Of a stretch of 64,000 nucleotides of DNA, positions 23,990 through 36,169 are shown in pieces. The DNA is from Gamsiella multidivaricata (Eukaryota > Mortierellomycota > Mortierellomycetes > Mortierellales > Mortierellaceae), in NCBI RefSeq assembly GCF_025024155.1, contig NW_026251811.1:1-64000 (forward strand), read 5' to 3'. The number at the start of each line of letters is the position of its first letter. Position 1 is the stretch's first letter. Made by a program: the position numbers and the translations under genes. The notes under the pieces were generated by a model. That model was not told where the DNA came from, ran no database searches, and saw only the letters and a program-made list of their open reading frames with translations.

Positions 23990-25010
23990 GAACAATGAGG
24001 GGGGTTCCTCGTCGCCATTCTTCACCCCTGAACCCGGGCAACAAGAAGTCAAGCTTAAACACGAAGTCAAGGTCCATGGTCCAAAAATAATTTCTCACTC
24101 CCTTTTGTTTCGATCCACCTAGAGGAGCTGGAATCTATTTCGTCCTTTCTGAGAGGAGAGGTTTTTCTTTCTTGGGCTGCAGACAGGGCGGGTGTGTAAC
24201 AATGCCCACTGGCATGTTCCCAATTCTTTTTTTGTCCTCCACTATGTGAGACATCCACACCCCATCCAACCATCGATGTCCTTTCCTCGTTTTGTTTGCC
24301 TCTTCTCCCATTCTTCACTTCTTTTCTGCAGAGAGGGGGTCTGTCTCCGTCATCATCAGGAGATGGTACCCTTTTTTAGCAATAGGAGGGAGACAACAAA
24401 AACACACACAACAAAAGCGCCGCTTTGTTCGCCCTCGCCTTGGCTGGACTTTGATGAGGCGGGCCCCAGCGCGCTACTCCTCCCCTATTCTTTCATCTCT
24501 TCCTTCCTCAGGAAGAGACATCGGGTCTTGGCATCTCAAGACCCTTTCTGTATCATATCATCATATACCTCATTTCCTCGTGTATATTCCTCTGTGTCTT
24601 CCTCCTCCTCCTTCAAAATGATACTGTACATACACCTTTTGTTTTTTACTGTTTTTTTCTTAGTTTTCTGCTATATAGTCTACGCGTAATCTCTATAGTA
24701 ATACAGAAAGATTTTCTTTTACTCGTGAGTTTGATCCGAAAACGCGCATTGACCACCCCTTCTTGTCCCCTGTGCGATGTTAAGGGTTCCTCAGGACTGT
24801 GTTTCTAGCCTGGATCGGGATGTAAACAGCAAGGGGGGAGGGGGAGGAGGAGCTCCACCTTCCAAAAAGCTCAACCCTTTGATTACCTTGGCATCATCCA
24901 CTCCTCCCCTCCTAACCCTCCTGGCACGCGCCCCTCCATCCTCCCATCCCCCTGTCACTCCTTTCTTTTTCTTTTTTTCTCTACACACACTCATATAAGA
25001 CACAGTCAAC
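23990..25010. other. Intergenic: zinc-finger 3' end and uL14m promoter
   Basis: There is no supportable gene. The region is T/C-rich, with a TATA-like CATATAAGACA directly before the uL14m start (about 24992-25002). Several T runs are present. Confidence 0.4.
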
Positions 25011-25667
25011 ATGCTTCAGCTGAAGTCGATCCTCAACGTTATTGACAACTCGGGTGCTGTCTGGGCAGAGTGCATTCGAGTCCTGCACGGAGGCAAATAC
25101 GCCAGGATAGGTGCGTCTTGACACTACCTATTTCTCATTCTTACATATACACACACACACACTCGCAACGACGGCCTTTACATCAGCAACAACATATTAT
25201 CCTTATATCATCTCTCACAATGCCCTGCATCTGAAAAAAAAAATGTACTCCCCTTCTGAGAGTTTCCTTATATCGTACCTAACTATCCTAATCCTCACCC
25301 TCACCTGGACCCATTCATACTTATACTCATACTCAACAATCTCCTCTTTCTTCGTCAATTGCTCTGTACAATTTCCATAGGTGACGAGATCGTTGTGGTC
25401 GTGAACAAGGCCAAGTCGAACGCCGTGGCGACGGCATCGGGAATTCCCAAGGTCAAGAAGGGCGATGTCCGCCACGCTCTCGTCGTCCGCGCACGAAAGG
25501 AGACCCTGCGTCCTGATGGTCGCTATGTCCGCTTTGATGACAATGCATGTGTGCTCCTCAACAAGCAGGGCGAGCCCTTGGGAACCCGTGTCCTCGGAGT
25601 AGTCTCGGGTGAGCTCAGGCAAAAGAGGTGGATGAAGTTGTTGAGCCTTGCGCCCAAGGTCATCTAA
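25011..25667 (+). CDS. Mitochondrial large-subunit ribosomal protein uL14
   Basis: This is a component of the mitochondrial 54S ribosomal subunit (yeast Mrpl38). Exons are 25011-25110 and 25381-25667, giving 128 residues, the normal uL14 length. [20 protein letters not shown] corresponds to the bacterial-type uL14 N-terminus, followed by [13 protein letters not shown] and [18 protein letters not shown], and the end is EKRW-like ([18 protein letters not shown]). It matches the bacterial/mitochondrial rather than the cytosolic eukaryotic form (RPL23). No cleavable presequence is evident. The 270-nt intron contains a CA-rich stretch. It is tail-to-tail with URC4. Confidence 0.92.
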
Positions 25668-25700
25668 AACCCGAACCAACAACGTCCCGCCCGCCCTTTA

Positions 25701-25720
25701 CATACATACATACATACATA
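25701..25720. repeat. CATA microsatellite
   Basis: There are five tandem CATA units in the 3' flank of the uL14m gene. Confidence 0.8.
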
Positions 25721-25934
25721 GTCTATTTCCATCACACTTTGCCATTTTTTTTTCTTGCCGTTTGTAGTCCTGATATCCACATAAAGCATTTATTTGAAAA
25801 CACGTTGTTCAAAACCATTGGGGATTCATTAATTCTGGTATTGGTTTCTTGTGTAATATTGAGAGTAGCTTGAAGATTACTGATCATCGATGTCGATCCC
25901 CATACTATCAAAAAGGCGGCGGCAGAATGGCTTT

Positions 25935-28373
25935 TTAGAACAGGGTACCGTCGCTCAGAATGGCAATTGGGGGACCCTTGGTATTGGGACGCGATACAGA
26001 GGCGATCTCTCGTCCGGCCTATGTGGGATGCATTACAACACATCGAAGAATAGTTTTCCAGTCAGCAGACAGCGCTTTTTACCGCCATTAAAAAAAAAAC
26101 CTGCTTTCAGACATTACATTCCAAGTGCCGCCCTGAAGGACTTGAGCAAGCGTCAGGTTGGGCATGTTCAATTGCTTGCGGACCTCGACAGCAATGCGGT
26201 CCAGGGTAGCAACGGTCATGGCGCGCCATTCAATGATAACGGGATCACTAGGCTCAAATGTCGGCACGACCTCAATTGCTGGTTGTCCAGGCCTGAGCGC
26301 ATTGTCCTTGTAGTTAACTAAACCACGTTCCTCCTCCTTGGACTTCAGCGTCATGAATCCGAGGTCAATTAGCAAACCACCTGTTGAATGAAATGCAAAA
26401 AAATATTTAGCAACAAGGTATTAAGGTACTGCTGCATCCATTCATACAACAATAATTTGCGCGCAAAATGGTCCGTCCTTACCATTGCGGTACTCAGGAA
26501 GGCCTGTCAAGAGGTTAGCGTGCTCCCATTCGATATTCAACATTGTCTCGAGAGGTTCCATGATTGAGTAAGTCATCCATTGCGATAGCTTGTGGAAGGG
26601 GACATAGTGCTCAGTGGAGTCTGGCGCGGCATTGGGGCTACGAATGGCGTCGCAAGGCCAGACATCGCCCAGCGAGACGCCGTTCAATGACATACGTGAC
26701 GCTGGCCAGACCTCTGCAAAACCGTCAATCACAATCTTGAAAAGCGACTCCGTGCGGACCACGTACTTTTCCTTTCGTCGTGGTCGGTCTGCTCCCTCCT
26801 TGAACAGGACATCTATTTTTGCGTGTCAACAAGATGCTAGATTGTTTAGTATGCCGGCATCTCATTCCCATCAGGCATCATAGGCGGGATATGCTGCTAC
26901 TGATCACTCTTCAGTTGCTTTCTCACGTGCCAACCATGTTTCCTGGACGGAGAAGCTAAACACAAAAGAAATACTATATGTCAATACTGTGCACGCACTC
27001 GAACTCGCTGCTGATCGCCGTCAAAAACGATGTCTCTGATAACAAGACGCTACTTACAGCATTCTCGGATCCGGCAAAGTACTCTGGATGGGCCTTGAGG
27101 GACTTGCCGAGTCGTCTGAGTAGCTCCCATCGACCCTCGAGGCCGAGCAGCGGATTCTTCTGATCGTCCACTTGGAACCCTTCTCTAAGGCTTTCCAGTG
27201 TAAGGTTGCACAGGCCATCAGCTAAAATGCAAGAATAAGATGTCAGCCGTCATGTACGACATTCCATAATCAGGCGTAAGCGTACACAGCAAAACACTAT
27301 TCGTAGGATGATTGGGGCGAGACCTCCTGGTATACTTCTCCCCCTGACAGTGAAAAAAAGAAGGGGGCCCGCACAAAAAATAGCCGTTGCATTCCTGCAC
27401 TCGTGTCCAAGTCTGAATTCCCCATCTGAGCAACCGATTACCACTTGCAGTGTGGTCAGGACACGAATTCTCCAAGGGAAGGAGGAGGAAGGGGGGAAGG
27501 GGTTCACGAAAAAGAGGAAAGCAGAAGGCAGAAATAAAGACGTCTCTGCGTCGCTCGTTTGTCTGTTCGTTCGTTTGCTCGCCTTAAAATGACAGGGCAA
27601 AGGAGGAGAACGAAGGGGATTGCATGATGCGCTGCAGCAAACGAAAAACACGCAAAAAAGATAGGATGAACTTCAACGACTCCTCAAGACTGAAAGCGAC
27701 TGTGTTGTTTCCAGGGAAATATCAGCAAAACTTGATGACCAGAATGCAATCGGAATCAAAGTAAGGGTCTGAGGGAGGTGATTATGCGGGAAGTGCATCA
27801 AGAAAACAGACCCTCGAACCCTTTTGCATAAAATTTAGGGGCGACAATTGCTAGTTTCTTACCATCGACCTGATGACTGCGATGGATGTCGCTTGAGAAC
27901 CGCCCTTCCTTGAACATGGCCAAACTGGCCAGGGCCAATCCTTCTGATCGCGAATAAGACCTTGCCATCTTCTGGACGTTATCAGACTTTTGCTCAAATG
28001 TCCATCGGTCTCCTGCGCCTGCATCCAGCAAGACTGAGACCACGGTCAAATCCACGAGTCGACGGACGGTCTCGAGAGTGTCGACCCTACCCTTCCAGCT
28101 CTCGACCAGCTGTCCGATACGATCCCTTTGACCGACATCGAAATGGCGCAGACGCGTGTGTGGTGGGATGTTGGCAATCTCGTTCGCATCGTAGTCGCGC
28201 TTGATTAACGCCACGACAAATTTGGCGACGTCGCCCAGCTTTGAGAAGTCGACATCGAAGTACTTGAGCTGGCCCTTTTGGGCATTGGCGTAGACAAGCT
28301 CTGCTCGTTCGCGGACTGCGGGCAGTGACTTTAGGTAGGCGATAGTCTCTGCGGTCGAGGGCGCGGGGGTCAT
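25935..28373 (-). CDS. URC4: URC4/URG3 family protein (DUF1688), uracil catabolism
   Basis: This is a member of the fungal/bacterial DUF1688 family, called URC4 in Lachancea kluyveri and urg3 in fission yeast. It is needed for the non-reductive uracil degradation pathway; the reaction it performs is not settled. The start ATG at 28373 gives MTPAPSTAETIAYLKSLPAV, then KYFDVDFSKLGDVAKFVVAL, PPHTRLRHFDVG, LTVVSVLLDAGAGDRWTFEQ and YSRSEGLALASLAMF, all strong family blocks. Exon 1 ends at 27863. A 641-nt intron (27222-27862) joins HQVD to ADGLCNLTLESLREGFQV, then NPLLGLEGRWELLRRLGKSL. The C-terminus LAQVLQGGTWN is spliced to AGREIASVSRPNTKGPPIAI and LSDGTLF (stop 25935). No other URC gene is in the window. 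Confidence 0.9.
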
Positions 28374-28411
28374 TGTGGTTGAGATTTATGGGGATGGGAA
28401 AGAAAAGGAGA

Positions 28412-28441
28412 AGGAAGTAAGGAAGTAAGGAAGTAAGGAAG
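28412..28441. repeat. GGAAGTAA microsatellite
   Basis: There are about 3.5 tandem copies of GGAAGTAA a few tens of bases upstream of the URC4 start codon, within its likely 5' leader (CT-rich on the coding strand). Confidence 0.7.
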
Positions 28442-28767
28442 GAAAGAGAGGAACGAAAGAAACAAAAGATTGCCACCAGTCAGCAGTTTCGTACCATTTC
28501 AGCGGGTTGTAATTTGGGCCTCTTGTTCCTTGTCAGTCTCGTCTTGAATAATCTACTGCTCCTCATTATCGCTTCGCCTCCATTTTCTTTCCCCTTTGAT
28601 GCTCGATTCGGTGACAGTTATCATCGCCCTCCTCAAACAAGAAAGGGAAGGAGCGACAGCAAGAGCAAGGAGAAACAAGATGGATCCTAGTGCGAGGTCC
28701 CTGGTCAGGACGAGATCCATGGTCATGCAAACAAAACTGAAAGAGAAGGGGGTGGGGAGGGAGGGAG

Positions 28768-28788
28768 GGGGGGGGGGGGGGGGGGGGG
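28768..28788 (+). repeat. Poly(G) run, 21 bases
   Basis: An uninterrupted G tract is preceded by GGGT/GGGA repeats (28749-28767). Such sequence can form G-quadruplexes and is prone to length error in assembly. Confidence 0.85.
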
Positions 28789-29930
28789 AGGAAAGAGCTA
28801 TGTTTGCATGCATCTCTCACAACCATTCAGCTCTTCCTGAGCAAAGAGAGTCTGAAATAACTACGGATAGAAAACAGGGCCTTGTAAACAAACCTAACTG
28901 TCAGTCTGGCTCGCTGAAAGTATATCCTCGAAGGTTATTGATAAAAAAGCAGCCTGGCCTTCTCCATTATGTCGATGTCTTTTCATTTCTGTCGTTGCTC
29001 CTATATAACCCGTTCAAGTAAGCCATGGTCGATGATGACAATGCATCCAGCGTTATTCACTAACTGATCCCTCTCCTTATGCTTTATATAATGTATTGTT
29101 CCATCGTTTTTTTGGTAATGGAGTCAACAAAGCGGTTGAGCAACTCAGCACTACCTATCTGGATGCGATGTAGACTCCAAGGAGGCCAGAGTCCTCTGGT
29201 GATTTTCTGATGGGGCGTGGGAAAGTAACGAGCGGCGAACGACTTTATCTTCAGGACGTCCATGCTCACGTGGATGTGCTTACCTTGAAGCCTTGAGCTT
29301 GTGACCGAAGTCCTGCTGGTGCATATCCGGAGAGAGATGCGTATGAAGAACGCGGAATGGGTATATAGGATTGCACACGCGACATAGCGGAACTACGGAA
29401 AACTCTGTGTTTTCATAGCCATTTCACGTTGCCCGCTCAGCGTGTCCTTGGTGAGATTTTATTGGCTGCTCAGCAATTGTGGATATGGCGGATTCATCCG
29501 ACGATAAAATACTGTGGGTGCCCAGGGTCAATGCCCGGTCTACATTTGCTGGCTCTGTCCATGCAGACAATGCATTTACACAATGGCATATCAGAGGGTG
29601 TATTCCTACGGATACCCAGTATCAATGGCACCCTTCAATCGATTGCATCGGCACTGCATGGTATAATGAATCCAAAAGGTGGTCGCTGCAGCGAGTGCTG
29701 CTGGGGCAGCTGGGTTGATCTGTGGAGAGTGATATCGCAAGAACTTTGTTTATGTTTTTGCCAAAAGATAAGTCGTTTTGATACTCAGCTTCGCAGCGGT
29801 CTTTTTTTTTTTTTTTGTTGGTGCCTTTTTTTTTGCTTCCCGCATTCGCTTCTTCCGTCTCCTCTCTCTTTCACATCAACACACACACTCTCTCTCTCCC
29901 TCGCTCATCCACACACACCTTATCACCATC

Positions 29931-31675
29931 ATGTCCTCCATGCTCAAGAAGGCTGCCGTCGTCTCCATTCCCTCGGTCCGTCAGGCCCTCCTTCGCTCCA
30001 ACCCTGTCGCTGCCACTGCTCTCCTCGCCAAGCGCGCCTACAACTCCAAGGGTGGCGTCGAGGTATGAGATATCCATCTGTCTCTCACATACATTACTTC
30101 TGGATTTCTGGAACATGGAAATGCAGGATCCAGCATTTATCTTGGAGTGTCAGCGTCGCAATATCTGAGGGCCCAGTTGGCGCACTAAAGCTCATCTATG
30201 TAAAAAACGGAATGTCAGCCCAACAAAAAAAAAATCCTATACGATTGGGTACCAGCAATATCCAATATTCGAGAACGTTAACCTGGAAGACGGCAGAAGA
30301 CTGGCTCATTAGCTGGAGTCTGTTATGGGGAAGGCCGCGTGCCCCAAAACCTTTGTTGAGTTGCCCGCGGCTCTCAATTTACTACTGTTCGTCTGAACAA
30401 ATTATCGCCTACCGCTCCCACGGTGAGACCAGATGGGAACGGATGAACGATAGGACAGTGGGCAACAGTGATAAATGTGCGGGACAGTGGACGGATAATG
30501 AAGCAGAAAATGGTATTTTACAATTAGTAACGCGTTTTTACGGTATAAAATGACTATAGATGACCGTCCGCGATGCCTTGAACGCTGCCTTGGAGGAGGA
30601 AATGATTGCTGACGAGAAGGTCTACCTGATGGGTGAGGAAGTCGGTCAGTACAACGGAGCCTACAAGGTAAATAACAAGGATCTGTTTTGGTACCGGCAA
30701 CGACCTAACGCGCTTGGATGCAACGAAAGGACAAGATCTCGAGCTCAATTGACCCACACTCTCGATATCTTTTTGTGTTCTTAGGTCTCCAAGGGTCTTT
30801 TGGACAAGTTTGGCCCCAAGCGCGTGATCGATACCCCCATTACCGAGTCTGGATTCTGTGGTCTCGCTGTCGGATCTGCCTTTGCTGGATTGAAGCCCGT
30901 CTGCGAGTTCATGACCTGGAACTTTGCTATGCAGGCCATTGATCAGATCGTCAACTCTGCCGCCAAGACCCACTACATGTCTGGCGGTAACGTCACCTGT
31001 CCCATCACCTTCCGTGGCCCCAACGGCGCTGCTGCCGGTGTCGCTGCCCAGCACTCGCAGTGCTTTGCTGCCTGGTATGGATCTGTTCCCGGTCTTAAGG
31101 TCGTCTCTCCCTGGAACTCTGAGGATGCCAAGGGTTTGTTGAAGGCTGCTATTCGCGACCCTAACCCTGTCGTTGTTTTGGAGAACGAGCTCATGTACGG
31201 CGTTCACTTCCCCATGTCCGAGGCTGCGCTGTCGAAGGACTTTGTGATTGAGATTGGCAAGGCCAAGGTCGAGAAGGAGGGCTCGGACCTTACCATTGTT
31301 GCCCACTCGCGCTCGGTCGGATTCGCATTGGAGGCTGCTGAGCTTTTGGAGAAGGAGGGTGTCTGCAAGGTTGAGGTCATCAACCTGCGCTCGATCCGTC
31401 CTCTCGATATCGACACCATCATCAAGTCTGTCAAGAAGACCAACCGCTTGGTGACCGTTGAGGGAGGCTGGCCTCAGTACGGAGTTGGATCCGAGATCTG
31501 TGCTCAGATCATGGAGAGCGAGGCCTTTGACTACCTGGATGCTCCTGTTGTCCGCGTTACCGGTGCTGATGTCCCTACCCCATACGCTCAGAACTTGGAG
31601 ACGTTTGCCTTCCCTGACACAGAGGTCATTGCCCGCGTTATCAAGCGCACCCTCAACAAGAAGATCGGTGCTTAA
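29931..31675 (+). CDS. PDB1: Pyruvate dehydrogenase E1 component, beta subunit
   Basis: With E1 alpha this subunit forms the thiamine-diphosphate enzyme that decarboxylates pyruvate in the mitochondrial PDH complex. Exons are 29931-30062, 30560-30667 and 30785-31675, giving 376 residues, close to yeast Pdb1. The N-terminus is a mitochondrial presequence rich in Arg/Ser/Ala ([20 protein letters not shown]). The mature protein begins with [15 protein letters not shown], then [20 protein letters not shown] (Glu for ThDP activation), [20 protein letters not shown] and [17 protein letters not shown]. The C-terminal transketolase domain has [29 protein letters not shown] and [13 protein letters not shown]. 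No lesions are seen. Intron 1 is unusually long (497 nt). Strong codon bias creates a 376-residue antisense frame that I treat as a shadow. Confidence 0.96.
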
Positions 31676-31961
31676 GCAACCCATTCTCTCACTTTTTTTA
31701 TTTCTGCACTCCTCTCATGTATATTCATCCTTACTCTAGCCACCTCGGCCACCACCATCACCGCTACTCTACCACTCGCAAGAATCATCTTTTTCTACAA
31801 ACATACAATCTTGCAATAAATGCATTTTCCTATACTTTGTTCAAGTTGGTGGCAATGTGCTGAGTTATGCAAAACAAAAAAAAAAAAGGCAGTCAATATA
31901 TCATCTATGAAGGGACACAGCTCTCCTTCGCGTGCTCCAGTTGGTGCCGATCCTTGCGACG

Positions 31962-34256
31962 ATGCTATCCTTCATCTCATTTCACACTACCCGCCAATGC
32001 CGCGGCGTCGCTTGGCGACAAACATGTCGTCATCTACCAACCAACGCGACACATCGATGCGTCGCTTCTGCGGCCCGAGCTCTCAACACCGCGGCGACTC
32101 CTGAGAGCACAGCAGCGTTTGTGGCAAAACACCCAGCACTGCCCTCAACGACTATCCCCAAACGTGGACTGGTGCTATCGAAGCTAGGCTTCGGCGCCTA
32201 TCGCGTTAACGAGACTCAGCCGGCACATCGGGCGGCTCTTTTGAAGGCGATTCAGGCGGGCGTAAATGTTATTGATACAAGCTCCCATTTCGGACATGGT
32301 AAGATGGGGGGGGGGGGGGGGGGGGGGGTTATTTGGACGACTAAGGAGGCCAACACTGTAAGGAGTTGGGACAAAAGATAATACTACATTAACGATTGTG
32401 AATGGTACTACTACAAACGATGCAATATAGGCGCCTCGGAGAAATTTGTGGGAAGCACGCTGCAGGAGCTGTTCAAGGAAGACAAGGTCAAGCGGGAGGT
32501 ATGCGTGCCTTCTTATCTCCGGAAAGGTTGTCGCAACGTCCCATAATCCTTGCTAAAGTCGGTTGATTTGTGCTGTTCAAATCATAGGAAGTTGTGGTAG
32601 TTTCAAAGGCAGGCTTCATTCTTCCACCGACCTCGACCTTCCCGACGGATTCCTTAGAGAACGTGCCTTCATACGCCAAGATCTCTGAATCATCTTACCA
32701 CTCGATTCACCCATCCTATCTCAAGTTCCAAATCACAGCCTCGCTCACGCGTCTGCAACTGGACAAACTGGACATCTTTATGATTAACAACCCAGAACGC
32801 ATGCTCGGCGATAAGCACTTGCCTGGAGGATACAGCAAGACCAGACTTTATAAGGAGATCGCAGAGGCATTTGCGTATCTGGATCAAGAAGTTGCTGATG
32901 GAAGGATCGGAGGCTACGGTATCTGTTCGAATGCGTTGCATCTACCTACGACGGAAGATCATTTGTCACTCAAGGCTATCATGAGAACTAGGGCTGACTT
33001 TGGATGGAAGAAGGAAAATTTTGTGGCGATTGAGGTTCCTCTGAATTTATTTGAGCGCGAACTGGTCACGGATGTATTCCCTGCAAAGTCATTGGCACGG
33101 GAAGCCAAGGTACAGTCGAGGGACGAAACGCGATGCAGTGCAATATAATCCTTTCTATGGAAACGAGATAAACTTACTTGGCTCAGCATTTTTTATGTCT
33201 TCTTGCTCAATAGGAATTTGACTTGTTCGTATTTACAAATCGACCTCTGAACGCGATTGCTGGCGGACAGATTGTCACATTGGAGAACAAGGGTCAACAT
33301 ACCCGTCAAGGTAATGATTCACCACAAAATGGGGACTGGAAATGGGATGGTTTTATGATCGTGATGCGATTATTCACGCATTTGCTGTTGTTCTAATGCA
33401 CGTATAGAAACTTCCACAAAGTTACTGGAAACACTTGACTTGAGTTTCACTTCGCTGGCGGAAATGGAGCTGGATATCAAGGAGATGAGTAAGCGATCGG
33501 TGTTCTTCATTACTCATGGATTTTGCAGTACAGCACCTTAACATGATATCGACGTGTCTCTCATTTTCGCCATGCCAATATAGTCGAAGAAGAGTCGCTT
33601 GCCATGAAATTCGTTTGGAGTGAGGTGAGAATGCATATCCAAGTCATATCGATACCCATCTGATGAGCATCGTAGATATCCGTGCTGACACTTTTATCCG
33701 GTTTGAATTTCTTCCACGCGCGCTCATTAAGGTTCTGTCCGAGAACCTTTCACGCCTGTCGTCCAACTACTTTGCAGCAAAACACTTTCTGGAGCGCGAG
33801 GTCCTGCCGGCGATTGACCGTGATCTCAAAATCCTGGAGGATAGCATCACCACCGCTACGACGGATGAGCAAGACCGTGAGGACAAGGACGCAGTCTTGT
33901 CATGGATCGACCGTTATCGCAAGGAGGCCAAAGTCCTGACAACAGACATGGCCACGTTCTGTCAACTGGACTCTGACAAGCGGAATGATGAACTCAATCT
34001 GGTCCTGGGACTGATTTGCAAGGATTTCGTCTCGGATGTGGGGCCCCATAAGGTCGAGAACATTGGGTCGCCGCTCTCGACCAAGTCAATTCAGTTCTGC
34101 ACGGCACAGGAAAACGTGGGTTGTACGCTTGTAGGGATGAGAACGCCGGAATATGTGTATGATGCGGTGGTGGCTGCGGAGGCGAGTAAGCGGTTAACGA
34201 AGAAAGATTTAGAGCTGATTTCGCAGTGTCCGCTACTTTTGGCGACTAGCGAGTGA
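31962..34256 (+). CDS. Mitochondrial aldo/keto-reductase-like protein with altered tetrad
   Basis: The ATG at 31962 starts an Arg/Thr/Ala-rich, acid-free N-terminus of about 45 residues, a typical mitochondrial presequence. The AKR barrel follows: LVLSKLGFGAYRVNE, AIQAGVNVIDTSSHFGHGAS, EVVVVSKAGFILPP, RLQLDKLDIFMINNPERML and DGRIGGYGICSNALH. The usual catalytic tetrad is Asp-Tyr-Lys-His. Here Asp (DTSS) and Lys (VSKAG) remain, but the Tyr position is Phe (SSHFG) and the His position is Asn (MINNPE). The C-terminal part (WSEVLSENLSRLSSNYFAAK, NVGCTLVGMRTPEYVYDAV) is helical and longer than in classic AKRs. Exons include 31962-32298, 32431-32498, 32588-33109 and 33732-34256, with small ones between. 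Intron 1 contains a 23-base G run. Ordinary AKR reductase activity seems doubtful. Confidence 0.75.
32306..32328 (+). repeat. Poly(G) run, 23 bases, in intron 1
   Basis: The G tract begins eight bases into the first intron of the AKR-like gene, on the sense strand. Confidence 0.85.
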
Positions 34257-34405
34257 ACAGTTCATCCAGATCGGAGCAAGGAGGATATGAAATAAAAAGT
34301 CTTAATGACCGAATGACCGTAGTAGACTCGAGCTAGCATTATGGCGTAAATCGGCTATCTTTATTTTCGTCGATATATCGTTATGACAACCGTTACGCTT
34401 CCTGT

Positions 34406-36169
34406 CTATTTTCCAAAGCGCTGTTCACACTTTGCATAGCGGTGCAATGCTTGCAGAAACATGGTATACTGAGGAATAATGGCCTGGTCCGAATGATGGC
34501 TATTGAAAGCGGGTCACATAAAAGAAAAAAAAATAAAGCAGTGAGAATCCTAGTTCTTATACGAGTTGGCAGCTTGAAAGACAAAAAAAAAAAACGCTTA
34601 CTAGATCTCCGTAAGGCGGATGTGCCATGGAGGGTAACTGCTCAAGTCCAAGTCATCCTTGAATACGATCAAAAGTTCTGGTTCCGAGAGTTCAGCTAAA
34701 GCACATTAGTCGTATCAGAACAGTAATAATAATAGTAAAAAAACAAGCCCAAATGTTAGCTTATAGTTTGATCCGCATTTCAGGAACTCAATGGACGATA
34801 AGATCCTGATCCCTATTGACTAAATAACGTTGGCCGACTTCTTACCGGACAGTTGTTGATCCAAGGACTTCATGGTGACGTCCTGACTCTGAATTTCCTT
34901 CTGCAGTGCAGCTTCGCCCAAAGCTCTGACGTTCGCTGCTAGTCTGTCATGTCCGTCTCGCTCGGCAAGGATCACCACATCCAAATCTAAAGAGGAAGAT
35001 TCATTATAACAGAGTGATGATTCCTATTAGACGTCTGAATCAATGGTTCAAACTAATAACAACAAAAAAAAAAAAAAAAAAAAGCGCGTGAACAATGCCC
35101 CGCCTTACCGAAAGCGCGCCCTCCATGTAGCCTTTGTTGCCTTTGTGTTTCGGACTGATGAACCGTGATCGCCTGCAAGCTGTTCTCGACCGGGCGCAAT
35201 GTCCTGACACGAGCGACGGGTACAGCCCCTTCCTCCCGATAGAATTCCACCAACGAGTCGTCGATTCGTTCCTGAAGCGCATCGACTACTTGGGGGTGCA
35301 GTGCTATCAACAGGAGAGAAGGAGATGGGTCGTAAATGACAAAAGATTCATACCGCGTTTTAGAATGCCATCAACAGAAAAAAAAAAAAGCTCTAAGTCG
35401 ATTTTCTGGTGTGTTTTCCATCATATTCATATGACAATGGTCCCTGGCAACCATAAATTAATCCCATGTTTTGAGAGCCCCTTCGACTATTTGCAATTTG
35501 ACCAAAGAGAAAAAAAAAAAGAACAGCCATAAGAACAAACTTACGATCCGTCCTCATAATTGACAAGCACTTGACTCCACTCGCGACCGACCATTGCACC
35601 AATTGTGCGACCTTCGCATGCCATTCCTCCTCCTCCTGCTCCGACGACGACGCATCCGCCGGCAAGATCACCGCCAGATGCTTTGGCTGTTTCTCCAGCC
35701 CCTCGCCCAAATCCTGTCTCAACACCCGAACGATCTCCGGCGCTGTCGGGAACTTGTGTGGCAAAAAAAACACCTGAACCAGGGTCTTCATTGTCCGTGC
35801 GCTGATCAAGAGCTCGTGGCCGAGGTGGAGGAGTGCAAAGAGGAGGAAATAAAATGGTTTGAGAAGGACGTGGAGGATTCGGAGGGCAATTGATGGGGTG
35901 AAAACGGCGGCAGCGCTGGTTGGCGTAGTCGTCGTCGTAGAGGCATCGTCCTCTACTTCAAATGGTGATGTTGCAGGTCTGGACAGGGGTTTGATCGCAG
36001 GATGGGCGGCGATAAGGTCTGAAGGGGTCCTTAGGGATTTGAGTGGGGATTGCTCGTCTTCCTTAGTGAGAGTTGTTGTCCTTTCGGTTCCCGAGGAAGA
36101 ATTATTATCGGAAATGTCCCTTGGGGGAGAGATACCTCGTCTCCGAAGGGTCGTAGCAGGGGATGGCAT
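34406..36169 (-). CDS. NUS1: NUS1, dehydrodolichyl diphosphate synthase accessory subunit
   Basis: NUS1 (Nogo-B receptor homologue) pairs with the cis-prenyltransferase RER2/DHDDS at the ER to make dolichol. The start ATG at 36169 gives a disordered Ser/Thr-rich N-terminus and a hydrophobic segment (LRILHVLLKPFYFLLFALLH) that anchors the protein. The cis-prenyltransferase-like fold follows (VVDALQERIDDSLVEFYREE; LDVVILAERDGHDRLAANVR; ELLIVFKDDLDLSSYPPWHI; RLTEIYHHSDQAI). The last exon, reached through an acceptor just after CAATAG, ends YAKCEQRFGK (stop 34406-34408). The terminal R-F-G fits the conserved RxG motif that completes the active site of the complex. Exon 1 is 36169-35545 and exon 2 is 35303-35109. 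It lacks the catalytic residues of RER2, as expected. It lies tail-to-tail with the AKR-like gene. Confidence 0.9.

Larger units (their letters stand above)
28374..29930. other. Intergenic: URC4 and PDB1 promoter sides
   Basis: The two genes diverge across about 1.55 kb. The interval contains a GGAAGTAA tandem repeat (28412-28441) and a 21-base G run (28768-28788) next to GGGA repeats. The PDB1 leader is CT/CA-rich with T runs (29801-29815, 29827-29834). Short open frames lack domains. Confidence 0.45.

Noticed and set aside
26018..26117. URC4 ending at the stop inside the A-run (26088)
   Set aside because: The GTAATG donor and ACATAG acceptor join GGTWN to AGREIA, restoring the conserved C-terminus.
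29429..30553. 374-residue plus-strand frame across the PDB1 start
   Set aside because: It overlaps the promoter, exon 1 in another frame and intron 1 of PDB1, and has no domain.
30554..31684. 376-residue open frame antisense to PDB1
   Set aside because: It mirrors the PDB1 exons, has no recognisable domain, and arises from the strong C/G third-position bias of the sense gene.
33625..33731. Coding use of the segment before KVLSENLSR in the AKR gene
   Set aside because: A 107-nt intron with a GTGAGA donor and a TTAAG acceptor gives WSEVLSENLSR in phase, matching the family; the intervening frame does not.
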